In this document: in pieces, positions 1 through 6,308 of the stretch
Numbering within the stretch: position 1 is the stretch's first letter
Layout: each line of letters opens with the position of its first letter
Origin: SIG622 sp045596605
Lineage (GTDB): Bacteria > Bacillota > Clostridia > Oscillospirales > CAG-382
DNA length: 12,508 nt
Direction: 5' to 3'
Assembly: GCA_045596605.1 (NCBI GenBank)
Contig: JAZOCR010000163.1
Coordinates: 1-12,508, forward strand
Notes under the pieces: model-generated
Told to the model about the DNA's origin: nothing
Database searches by the model: none
Seen by the model: the letters and a program-made list of their open reading frames with translations, nothing else
Position numbers and translations under genes: made by a program

Positions 1-1415
1 TAATACTTATCAAACCCCGCGGGATTGGGGATCTTTGAAAGCTCGCTGCATTCTGCGCGCTTTGACTTGATAAAGTTTTTGAGAAGCTCCTCGGGGAATA
101 CACCGCCTGCTGTGAGGTAATCGTGGTCTGCTTCAAGAGCATCGAGAGCCTCGTCAAGAGATGTGGGAAGATGATGAAGCTTTGCCTTTTCCTCATCGCT
201 GAGGTGATAGAGGTTTACGTCGTAGGGACCCCAGCCGTTTGCGTGGGGATCAATCTTGTTCTTAACACCGTCAAGACCTGCCATAAGAATTGCTGCATAG
301 CAGAAGTAGGGGTTACAGGTAGCGTCGGGATTACGAAGCTCAAAGCGGCGCTTATTAGGTGTCTTTGCGTATGCAGGAATTCTGATTACTGCACTACGGT
401 TAGAAGTTGCATAACCAACTGTTACGGGAGCTTCAAACCCGGGCACAAGACGCTTGAAGGAGTTTGTGCTGGGGTTTGTAAGAGCACAGAGAGATGCAAT
501 GTGCTTGAGAAGTCCGCCCATAAAGTAGTGAGCAGTTTCACTAAGATGTGCATATCCGTTGTCATCAGAGAATACAGGCTGTCCGTCCTTCATAAGAAGC
601 ATATGAACGTGCATACCGCTTCCTGCTTCACCGTAAATGGGCTTGGGCATAAAGGTTGCTGTTTTGCCGTACTTAAGAGCTGTGTTGTGGATGATATACT
701 TAATCATCATAGTAGCGTCAGCCATAGTGGACATTTTTCCGAGCTGAGGCTCAATTTCAAACTGACCGCTCGCTGCAACCTCGGGGTGATGATAGTTTAT
801 TTCAATACCCATTTCCTTCATAAGCATACACATTTCACTGCGGCATTCGTAGGAAACGTCAAAGGGCTTTGCGATGTGGTAGTTCTTCTGCTTGGGAACA
901 ACTACGCCAAGACCTTCAGTTGCGCTGTTCCAGTAGGACTGCTGAGCATCAAGGTTTACGCCGATGCAGTTTCCGCTTACGTCCCAGCCAACCTGGTCAA
1001 AGAGGTAGAATTCAAATTCGGGAAGGATATACATTGTGTCTGCAACGCCCATATCCTTCATATACTGCTCTGCCGCAAGTACGATGTTTCTGGGGTACTG
1101 GGGGAGAGGACGGTTTTCCGGGCTGTCAATAATCATTGCGTTACCGGTCATAGAAAGGGTGGGGATTTCGCAGAAGGGGTCAATAACTGCTGTGTCAGGG
1201 TCGGGAATGAATACCATATCGCTCTTTTCAACCACAGCGTAGCCGTAGTTTGATGCGTCAAAGCCGATACCGTTTTTCATTGTTTCCTCGGAGAAGTTTT
1301 CTGCAAGAATGGTAACGTGTCTGTACTGACCGTTGATGTCTACCATCTTGAAGTCAACCATTTTAATGTCGTTTTCCTTAATGATATTAAGGATATCCTT
1401 AACTGTTTTTGCCAT
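1..1415 (-). CDS. glnA: Type I glutamine synthetase (3' end cut by the window edge)
   Basis: Makes glutamine from glutamate, ammonia and ATP in the cytoplasm; the main ammonia-assimilating enzyme. The frame is open for 471 codons from an ATG at 1415 to the left edge and ends ...GFDKY, where E. coli GlnA ends ELYYSV, so only a few residues can be missing. Seen motifs: GFDASNYG (51-58, counterpart of the DGSS ammonium-site loop), PEFEFYLFD (132-140, metal-binding Glu), HHPEVAASGQFEIE (209-222), KPIYGEAGSGMHVHM (258-272, ATP/glutamate loop), NPSTNSFKRLVPGFEAP (314-330), NRSAVIRIP (339-347) and RRFELRNPD (356-364). Tyr403 in NLYHLSDEE aligns with the E. coli adenylylation site (NLYDLPPEE). The start is set by GGGAGG about 8 nt upstream and by the homologous N-terminus. 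It has its own promoter, so it is probably not co-transcribed with the lipoprotein gene upstream. Confidence 0.97.
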   Translation of the reverse strand, partial: MAKTVKDILNIIKENDIKMVDFKMVDINGQYRHVTILAENFSEETMKNGIGFDASNYGYAVVEKSDMVFIPDPDTAVIDPFCEIPTLSMTGNAMIIDSPENRPLPQYPRNIVLAAEQYMKDMGVADTMYILPEFEFYLFDQVGWDVSGNCIGVNLDAQQSYWNSATEGLGVVVPKQKNYHIAKPFDVSYECRSEMCMLMKEMGIEINYHHPEVAASGQFEIEPQLGKMSTMADATMMIKYIIHNTALKYGKTATFMPKPIYGEAGSGMHVHMLLMKDGQPVFSDDNGYAHLSETAHYFMGGLLKHIASLCALTNPSTNSFKRLVPGFEAPVTVGYATSNRSAVIRIPAYAKTPNKRRFELRNPDATCNPYFCYAAILMAGLDGVKNKIDPHANGWGPYDVNLYHLSDEEKAKLHHLPTSLDEALDALEADHDYLTAGGVFPEELLKNFIKSKRAECSELSKIPNPAGFDKY

Positions 1416-1432
1416 TTGTTTTTCCTCCCAAA

Positions 1433-1455
1433 TGTTAATTTAATTAATTATAACA
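1433..1455. promoter_or_regulatory. Inverted repeat over the glnA -10/start site (possible operator)
   Basis: TGTTA and TAACA half sites are separated by 13 bp, spanning the -10 box and the predicted transcription start of glnA. The half sites match those of GlnR operators (TGTNA N7 TNACA), but the spacing is 13 rather than 7. A GlnR assignment is therefore doubtful. The tract is also very A+T-rich, so chance is possible. Confidence 0.3.
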
Positions 1456-1475
1456 AATTTTTTTCGTCAAGTCAA
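1447..1475 (-). promoter_or_regulatory. glnA promoter, sigma-A type with extended -10
   Basis: On the minus strand TTGACT (1470-1475) lies exactly 17 bp from TATAAT (1447-1452). TG one base upstream of the -10 makes it an extended -10. The predicted start near 1440 gives a leader of about 25 nt before the glnA ATG, with the GGAGG in between. Confidence 0.88.
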
Positions 1476-1487
1476 GAGAAAAATACT

Positions 1488-1507
1488 TTAAAAACTATAG
1501 TTTTTAA
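1488..1507 (-). terminator. A+T-only palindrome at the end of the WG-repeat lipoprotein gene
   Basis: TTAAAAACTATAGTTTTTAA is a perfect 20-bp palindrome overlapping the lipoprotein stop codon (1504-1506). It is followed on the minus strand by AGTATTTTTCTC. It could act as a weak terminator insulating glnA, though a stem with so little G+C is not a classical intrinsic terminator. Confidence 0.4.
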
Positions 1508-3051
1508 GCTACAACCGGTTTTGCCGGCACAATGAAATTTCCGCTCTCATCAATTATTCCGAAAGAGGTCTTTCCGTTTTCATCTTCATAAATTACCATC
1601 GCATATCCGTCGTCATAAAAGTTTGATGCATCGTCAAATTGTGGATTTATTACGTATTTGCCCGTTGTATCTATGTATCCTACCTTGTCGCCAAACATAA
1701 CACATGCAATACCGTTTTCGGTGAAATTAGCCGCATTGTCAAATTGCGGATTTGCAATATATTTGCCTGTCTGGTCAATATATCCGTATTTGTCATTCAA
1801 TTTTACAAGTGCAAATCCGTTTACAAAGCTGAATGCATCATCAAACTGCGGGTTTGCGATGTATTTACCGGTCTGGTCGATATATCCGTATTTGTCATTT
1901 GCTTCAACGAGAGCAATGCCATTATCTGCAAAATCATAAGCAAAATCGAATTGTGGATTTACGACGTATTTTCCGGTTGTATCTATATATCCCCATTTGC
2001 CGCTAAATTTAACTCCTGCAAGGCCGTTATCAGTAAATTCCCAAGCCTGGTCGAATTGCGGATTTACGACATATTTGCCTGTTTCGTCAATATATCCCCA
2101 TTTGTCACCAAATTTAACTCCTGCAAGACCACTATCCGTAAATTTCCAAGCAAAGTCAAATTGTGGATTTATTACATATTTGCCTGTTTCATCAACAAAT
2201 CCATATTTACCGCCAAATTCAACAGAAGCGAGTCCGTTTTTAGCGAAATCATAAGCAAGGTTAAATTGAGGGTTTATAACGTAACTGCCGGTTTTGTCGA
2301 TGCAACCCCATTTATCGCCGAGTTTTACACGGGCAATTCCGTTTTCTCCAAAAGACCAGGCATCATCAAACTGAGGATTTATCACATATTTTCCGGTTGT
2401 GTCAATATATCCGTATTTGTTGTTTACTTCAACACAGGCAAGTCCATTGCTTGCGAAAGCGTAAACGTCGTCAAACTGCGGGTTTGCTACGTATTCACCG
2501 GAAGTATTTATAAATCCGTATTTTTCATTTAGTGTAACAAGTGCAATGCCGTATTTGTTAAAGGTATCTGTACTGTTAAACTGTGGAGTAACAACTATTT
2601 CACCATTTTTGTTTACGTATCCCCACAAATTGTTTTCATAGTCAAAATACGGCGCAAGCCCGAAATTGAAAAGACAATTCGTTTCACGCACTTCACTGCA
2701 GGTATTACATTCTGTGTCATATGCATCATCATATGTATGTCCGGTAGCCTCTGTCACAATTTGCTCTACAAGAATCTCCTCGCACATAGAGCACTTTTTG
2801 CCCTCGGTAAGACCGGTTTCCGTGCAGGTTGCCGCAATTTCCGAAAGTGTTTCCTCACTGTGCCCGGCAGGTGCGACGTCTGTCTTTGTTTTGTCGCACT
2901 TTGTGCAGATATATGTACCTTCACCGTCTTCTGCGCAGGTTGCAGTTGAAGTCTCCAAATCAATCTCCCAGCTGTGCTCACATTTTTCGCAGGATGCAAA
3001 ACAGGTGCATAATATAGCAATTGCGGTAGTAGTCAGTATAAATCTTTTCAT
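1504..3051 (-). CDS. WG-repeat lipoprotein with N-terminal Cys-rich modules
   Basis: Predicted surface lipoprotein of 515 aa; function unknown. Residues 1-20 are a signal peptide with lipobox FAS-C21 (Phe at -3 is allowed but not ideal). Residues 24-118 hold His...Cys...CxxC modules (H26/C39/C49xxC52; H64/C76/C87xxC90; H105/C115xxC118) that could bind a metal or form disulfides. From residue 142 to the end are ten WG beta repeats (PF14903-like) of about 35 aa plus a partial eleventh; the typical unit is KYGYIDTTGKYVINPQFDDA. Repeat 8 is one residue shorter. ATG 3051 is chosen over the in-frame ATG at 3087 because AAGGGG lies 7 nt upstream of it and it begins the signal peptide directly (MKRFILTTTAIAIL). 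WG repeats are generally regarded as binding or scaffold modules; no catalytic domain is visible. Its promoter faces away from the hydrolase gene's. Confidence 0.9.
   Translation of the reverse strand: MKRFILTTTAIAILCTCFASCEKCEHSWEIDLETSTATCAEDGEGTYICTKCDKTKTDVAPAGHSEETLSEIAATCTETGLTEGKKCSMCEEILVEQIVTEATGHTYDDAYDTECNTCSEVRETNCLFNFGLAPYFDYENNLWGYVNKNGEIVVTPQFNSTDTFNKYGIALVTLNEKYGFINTSGEYVANPQFDDVYAFASNGLACVEVNNKYGYIDTTGKYVINPQFDDAWSFGENGIARVKLGDKWGCIDKTGSYVINPQFNLAYDFAKNGLASVEFGGKYGFVDETGKYVINPQFDFAWKFTDSGLAGVKFGDKWGYIDETGKYVVNPQFDQAWEFTDNGLAGVKFSGKWGYIDTTGKYVVNPQFDFAYDFADNGIALVEANDKYGYIDQTGKYIANPQFDDAFSFVNGFALVKLNDKYGYIDQTGKYIANPQFDNAANFTENGIACVMFGDKVGYIDTTGKYVINPQFDDASNFYDDGYAMVIYEDENGKTSFGIIDESGNFIVPAKPVVA
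1507..2628 (-). repeat. Tandem 105-bp coding repeats (WG array)
   Basis: About ten and a half tandem units of 105 bp encode the WG repeats; one unit is 102 bp. The unit landmark TATCC(G/C)(T/C)ATTTG recurs on the plus strand at 1781, 1883, 1988 and 2093, giving spacings of 102, 105 and 105. Similarity is visible at DNA level, especially between 1880 and 2200, which suggests growth by unequal crossing-over. The array also makes a long spurious reading frame on the other strand. Confidence 0.9.
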
Positions 3052-3079
3052 GTCTTTTCCCCTTCGGAAGTGAAATGTT

Positions 3080-3095
3080 GAAGCCACACGGCTTC
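3080..3095 (-). promoter_or_regulatory. Hairpin at the 5' end of the WG-lipoprotein mRNA
   Basis: GAAGCC-GTGT-GGCTTC gives a perfect 6-bp stem with a 4-nt loop, starting a few nucleotides after the predicted transcription start. A hairpin in this position could protect the mRNA 5' end; that role is inferred. Confidence 0.5.
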
Positions 3096-3104
3096 TCTAC
3101 GCTC

Positions 3105-3133
3105 AGTATATCACATATTTACAAGTTTGTAAA
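3105..3133 (-). promoter_or_regulatory. Promoter of the WG-repeat lipoprotein gene
   Basis: On the minus strand TTTACA (3128-3133) is 17 bp from TATACT (3105-3110). The predicted start near 3098 leaves a leader of roughly 47 nt. Confidence 0.75.
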
Positions 3134-3134
3134 T
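3117..3134. promoter_or_regulatory. 8-bp inverted repeat covering the -35 box (operator candidate)
   Basis: ATTTACAA-GT-TTGTAAAT has two perfect 8-bp arms around a 2-bp centre and covers the whole -35 element of the lipoprotein promoter. Its size and placement are those of a dimeric repressor site. No regulator gene is in the window. Confidence 0.5.
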
Positions 3135-3245
3135 AGAATATCAAAAAAATATGTAAAAAACGCAATAAAATTCCACAAAAAAAGGCGGCCATATGCAAAA
3201 AAACGGCAATTTTTGTAAAAAGTTATGTTTTGCCTTGCCAAATCG

Positions 3246-3274
3246 TTGACTTGCATCTTTTTTTATGCTACTAT
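3246..3274 (+). promoter_or_regulatory. Promoter of the glycoside hydrolase gene, extended -10
   Basis: TTGACT (3246-3251), a 17-bp spacer, then TACTAT (3269-3274) preceded by TGC, so an extended -10. The predicted start is near 3281. A short hairpin AGGCA-GAA-TGCCT (3287-3299) sits just inside the transcript, paralleling the 5' hairpin of the divergent lipoprotein gene. Confidence 0.75.
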
Positions 3275-3338
3275 TAACATTGAAAGAGGCAGAATGCCTT
3301 TATAAAAAGTGATATTTTTACAAGTGAGGTAACGGGTT

Positions 3339-5477
3339 ATGAAGAAAACTCAGATGTATTGCAGCTATCAGGATTATACTGCAATATTTGACTGTGAAAC
3401 GAGAACGTTTGATGTATGCTACAAAAAGAATCCTATAATCAAGGACGCTTATATCGAGGGCATTTACCGTGGCTGGAAAAAGATTATGGACACAGCCGAC
3501 TATCCTATTTGTGAAACCTCCAGTGAAACCGGAAGATATACTCAGGACTTCCATTTTATGACTCTTAATTATAAAAAAACAGCCGAGGATGAAAAGCCTG
3601 CGCTTACCATTAAGATTTTTGTGGGTATAAGCAGCGTATGGGTAACGGCAATAGAGCCCCAGAACGTAACTGTTAAGGTAGCAGGTGTAATAAACGCCGA
3701 GGCGAAAAACAAAGAGGATATTTTTGCGGTATCTCTTGAAAGACAGACCGACGACCTTCGCTGTGCTATCGGCTCTGCGGTATCAAGAGTTGACCATGCT
3801 GTTTATAACAGAACCACCGACGTAGCGATTGCCGCAGGTAAATCCGGTGAAACGGAAATTACTCTCTGCAAAAAGTGCGGTAAATATAAGTTTATCACAA
3901 GGCCCGGCGTAAAAGAGTTCCATATGTGGCAGAAGGATAACGTTCTTGCAGACAAGTACTCCATTAAGTTCTCTGCTATGAACAGAAACACAAAATACAA
4001 GCTCCCGCCGGTTGGCTGGATGACCTGGTACGCAGTAAAGTTTGACGCATGCGAGGAAAAGGTGCTTACAAACGCAAAGTGGCAGGCGGAAAACCTTGCC
4101 GAGTACGGTGCAAACACCGTCTGGGTTGACTGGGAATGGTATCATAAGGATATGGAGGGCGTGCGTGACGACGGTGTTAACTCTCTTATGTGCGACCCTG
4201 TGAAGTATCCTAACGGAATGAAATACGTTGCTGATAAAATCAAGGAAATGGGAATGATACCTGCTCTCTGGATAAGCAATACCAACGAGCCCTGTACTAA
4301 CGAATTTATTGAAAAATATCCTGATATCGTACTTGTTGATGATAAAACCTGGTGCGGTCACTACTACTATGATTTCTCCCATCCGGATTATCTCGAAAGG
4401 TTCCTGCCTGCGAGCGTTTCCAACGTTCACAAGTGGGGCTACGAGGTAGTAAAACTTGACACTATTCCGATTTCCCTCAGCGCACACGAAAAGAATCACG
4501 GAAATATGTATGACCCCACTCTTACCACGAGAGAAGCGTTTATTAAAATGGTGGAGAAGACCCGTGAGGTTCTCGGTAAGGATATGTATATGCTTTCCTG
4601 CTCCGGCTATTCAAATTCGTCGGTTCTCTGGGCTTCGCACATATTTGACGCAGCAAGAATAGGTGCTGACGTTTTCAACTGGCACGAATACCGTAATACC
4701 ATTCCACAGATAATGCTGTTCTATCCGCTTCACAATATTCAGCTTTATAACGACACGGACAACGTCGTTCTTCGTGAAGAGTTCAACGATATCGAGCAGG
4801 CAAAGACAAGAACGGTTATGACCTCACTTCTCGGTCTTCCTATGACCTTCGGTGACGAATTTTCTGCTCTCGATGATGCAAGAATAAACCTTATAAAGCG
4901 TGCTCTCCCGATTCTTGACGTTCACCCCACAGACTTCTCAAACGCAATTTACAATAATCACGATTACATAATAAACCTTGAGATTGAAAAGCCCTGGGAA
5001 GAATATAACGTTTCAGGCGTAATCAATATGGCAGGCGAGGAGGACTCCCGCATCCTCTCACTTTGCGAAGACTTCCACCTTGACGACGGCGAATATTTAG
5101 TATTCGACTACTACCACGACAAACTTCTCGGAAAGTTCACCGATAAGCTTCCTCTTGATTTTCTTCCTTACGAGTCCCGAGTTCTCGCATTCCGTAAGAA
5201 GCTGGATAGACCTCAGATTGTAAGCACATCAAGACATATTACCCAGGGTGCTGCTGAAATCGTGGACATGAAGTACGAGGACGATAAGCTTACACTTACT
5301 GCAAGCCTTATTAAGGACGACAGCTACACCGTAAGCATTTACGTTCCCTGCACATATAAGATTTCCTGCTACGAAGGCTTTGACACAAAGAGCGAGGACG
5401 GAAACCTTGTTCGTCTGACAATGCTTCCCAAAAAGACGGGAGAGTATAGCTTTACTGTTTGTTTTGAGAAGAGATAA
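3339..5477 (+). CDS. Clan GH-D glycoside hydrolase, alpha-galactosidase-like (GH36/GH27 relative)
   Basis: Probable retaining exo-glycosidase of 712 aa, most likely acting on alpha-galactosides or related sugars in the cytoplasm; no signal peptide is present. Architecture: N-terminal beta-rich domain (about 1-215), TIM barrel opening with PVGWMTWYAVKFD (224-236), and a C-terminal beta domain (about 545-712). Clan GH-D signatures are visible: Asp374 in VVKLDT is the expected nucleophile and Asp444 in RIGADVF the expected acid/base. The substrate-recognition DDGW of classical members is replaced by WVDWEWYH (262-269), so the sugar specificity is uncertain. The start has GAGG about 9 nt upstream and its own promoter. 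No sugar transporter or regulator lies beside it. It ends 50 bp before the convergent DUF6512 gene, with a shared terminator between. Family confidence is good; substrate is not established. Confidence 0.8.
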   Translation: MKKTQMYCSYQDYTAIFDCETRTFDVCYKKNPIIKDAYIEGIYRGWKKIMDTADYPICETSSETGRYTQDFHFMTLNYKKTAEDEKPALTIKIFVGISSVWVTAIEPQNVTVKVAGVINAEAKNKEDIFAVSLERQTDDLRCAIGSAVSRVDHAVYNRTTDVAIAAGKSGETEITLCKKCGKYKFITRPGVKEFHMWQKDNVLADKYSIKFSAMNRNTKYKLPPVGWMTWYAVKFDACEEKVLTNAKWQAENLAEYGANTVWVDWEWYHKDMEGVRDDGVNSLMCDPVKYPNGMKYVADKIKEMGMIPALWISNTNEPCTNEFIEKYPDIVLVDDKTWCGHYYYDFSHPDYLERFLPASVSNVHKWGYEVVKLDTIPISLSAHEKNHGNMYDPTLTTREAFIKMVEKTREVLGKDMYMLSCSGYSNSSVLWASHIFDAARIGADVFNWHEYRNTIPQIMLFYPLHNIQLYNDTDNVVLREEFNDIEQAKTRTVMTSLLGLPMTFGDEFSALDDARINLIKRALPILDVHPTDFSNAIYNNHDYIINLEIEKPWEEYNVSGVINMAGEEDSRILSLCEDFHLDDGEYLVFDYYHDKLLGKFTDKLPLDFLPYESRVLAFRKKLDRPQIVSTSRHITQGAAEIVDMKYEDDKLTLTASLIKDDSYTVSIYVPCTYKISCYEGFDTKSEDGNLVRLTMLPKKTGEYSFTVCFEKR

Positions 5478-5491
5478 CAGAAGAAAAAAAG

Positions 5492-5519
5492 ACGGCGGTC
5501 TGAATTTTCAGGCTGCCGT
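5492..5519. terminator. Bidirectional intrinsic terminator between convergent genes
   Basis: A 13-bp stem (5492-5504 with 5507-5519, two G-T wobbles) with a very tight loop lies between the hydrolase stop and the DUF6512 stop. It is flanked by TTAATTCTTTT on the plus side and a T-rich run (complement of AAGAAAAAAAG) on the minus side, so it can serve both genes. Confidence 0.88.
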
Positions 5520-5527
5520 TAATTCTT

Positions 5528-6067
5528 TTATATAGCGGAATTTAAACCATAGGTCTTTGTGAGAGGGTCAAGGAAAAGCGGAAGCTGTGGCGGTGAGAAA
5601 GTGAAAAGTACGAAAAGAACGCCTATTGCACACATAAGAAGAAATGCAATTTTCGAAAAGCTGCATTTTATTTTGTCATTTCCGAATTTTTTTGCTTCAT
5701 AAATCAGCGCAATTGCCGCAGATATAAAGAAAATTGCAATGTTTAAAAAGTCCGGCGATTTGCCGAATGCACCGTTGTAAGTATAAAAAACAACCGGAAT
5801 AAGCGCAAGACCGAGAAGCGTGCCACGAAGCTTTACGCACCAGAAGTTTGCGTATTCTTTGCCGAGAAAGCGGCTCTGCACGAGAGCATAGACAAACATA
5901 GGAAAGAAAAGAAGCTTCATATGCTCGAAGGTGGATTCGTTGACTCCTGAAAAGGGAGCGACAAAAACGCTACCGCCCGTAAGGTCATAGAGGAAATGCA
6001 GAATTATTCCAAAAAGCGAAATTACGCCAAAGCCAAGAAGCTGTGAATTTGTGATTGAGTTTTTCAT
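5528..6067 (-). CDS. DUF6512-type integral membrane protein
   Basis: Small membrane protein of 179 aa and unknown function. Five hydrophobic helices are apparent at about 9-28, 50-67, 80-98, 106-125 and 138-158. Two motifs I associate with the DUF6512 family are present: GVNESTFEHMKLLFFP (41-56) and FSPPQLPLFLDP (157-168). The start has GGAG 5 nt upstream of the ATG. It is convergent with the hydrolase gene and divergent from the small lipoprotein gene, and no partner is transcribed with it. The family name is from memory of the motifs rather than a search; the membrane topology is read directly from the sequence. Confidence 0.8.
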   Translation of the reverse strand: MKNSITNSQLLGFGVISLFGIILHFLYDLTGGSVFVAPFSGVNESTFEHMKLLFFPMFVYALVQSRFLGKEYANFWCVKLRGTLLGLALIPVVFYTYNGAFGKSPDFLNIAIFFISAAIALIYEAKKFGNDKIKCSFSKIAFLLMCAIGVLFVLFTFSPPQLPLFLDPLTKTYGLNSAI

Positions 6068-6084
6068 ATTCGCTCCGTTTGATG

Positions 6085-6126
6085 TACTTATGTGGTAAGT
6101 ATATTCAGAGGCATATGAGAAAATAC
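6085..6126 (-). promoter_or_regulatory. Weak candidate promoter and inverted repeat for the DUF6512 gene
   Basis: On the minus strand TATACT (6098-6103) is a reasonable -10, but the hexamer 17 bp upstream (GTATTT, 6121-6126) is a poor -35. TACTTA-TGTGG-TAAGTA (6085-6101) is a 6-bp inverted repeat overlapping the -10 and could be an operator. Confidence 0.3.
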
Positions 6127-6149
6127 ATTTTGAAATAATGGGATAATAA

Positions 6150-6185
6150 AAAACACATTCCGGGATTTCTCTCAGAATGTGTTTT
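6150..6185. terminator. Terminator-like hairpin inside a divergent gene spacer
   Basis: Perfect 11-bp arms AAAACACATTC / GAATGTGTTTT with a 14-nt loop, followed by TTCTTTAT on the plus strand and by TTATTATCC on the minus strand. It lies between two genes that point away from each other, where no known transcript needs to end. Confidence 0.55.
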
Positions 6186-6210
6186 CTTTATACAAAAATT
6201 CTTTCTCCCG

Positions 6211-6227
6211 ATTTTCAGACTGCCGTT
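6211..6227. other. Orphan half of a terminator stem
   Basis: ATTTTCAGACTGCCGTT matches 16 of 17 bases of the 3' arm of the terminator at 5504-5520 but has no matching 5' arm next to it. A T-rich stretch (GTTTTA) follows, as in a working terminator. It looks like the remains of a terminator whose 5' arm and gene were lost. Confidence 0.45.
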
Positions 6228-6250
6228 GTTTTACATTTATTAAAAGCCTC

Positions 6251-6279
6251 TTTACAAAACCGACCTTATGTGCTATAAT
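6251..6279 (+). promoter_or_regulatory. Promoter of the small Cys-rich lipoprotein gene, extended -10
   Basis: TTTACA (6251-6256), a 17-bp spacer, then TATAAT (6274-6279) preceded by TGC. The start near 6286 leaves a short leader to GGAGG (6299-6303) and the ATG at 6309. Confidence 0.87.
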
Positions 6280-6308
6280 GGCTTAACTAATAAATTTTGG
6301 AGGCTTTT

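Noticed and set aside
123..1253. A 376-codon open frame on the plus strand opposite glnA
   Set aside because: Its frame is antisense to a clearly real glutamine synthetase; the protein has no recognisable domain and no ribosome binding site.
1639..2532. A 297-codon plus-strand frame opposite the WG-repeat gene
   Set aside because: The periodic pattern is the shadow of the 105-bp WG repeats; there is no ribosome binding site or promoter.
3052..3087. Upstream ATG (3087) for the WG-repeat lipoprotein
   Set aside because: It would put 12 partly charged residues before the signal peptide and lies in the 5' hairpin; AAGGGG points to the ATG at 3051.
3783..4499. A 238-codon minus-strand frame inside the hydrolase gene
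   Set aside because: Antisense shadow of a gene with intact catalytic motifs; no start signals.
6082..6138. An 18-codon plus-strand frame ahead of the hairpin at 6150-6185
   Set aside because: No ribosome binding site or promoter, and it overlaps the probable promoter of the DUF6512 gene.
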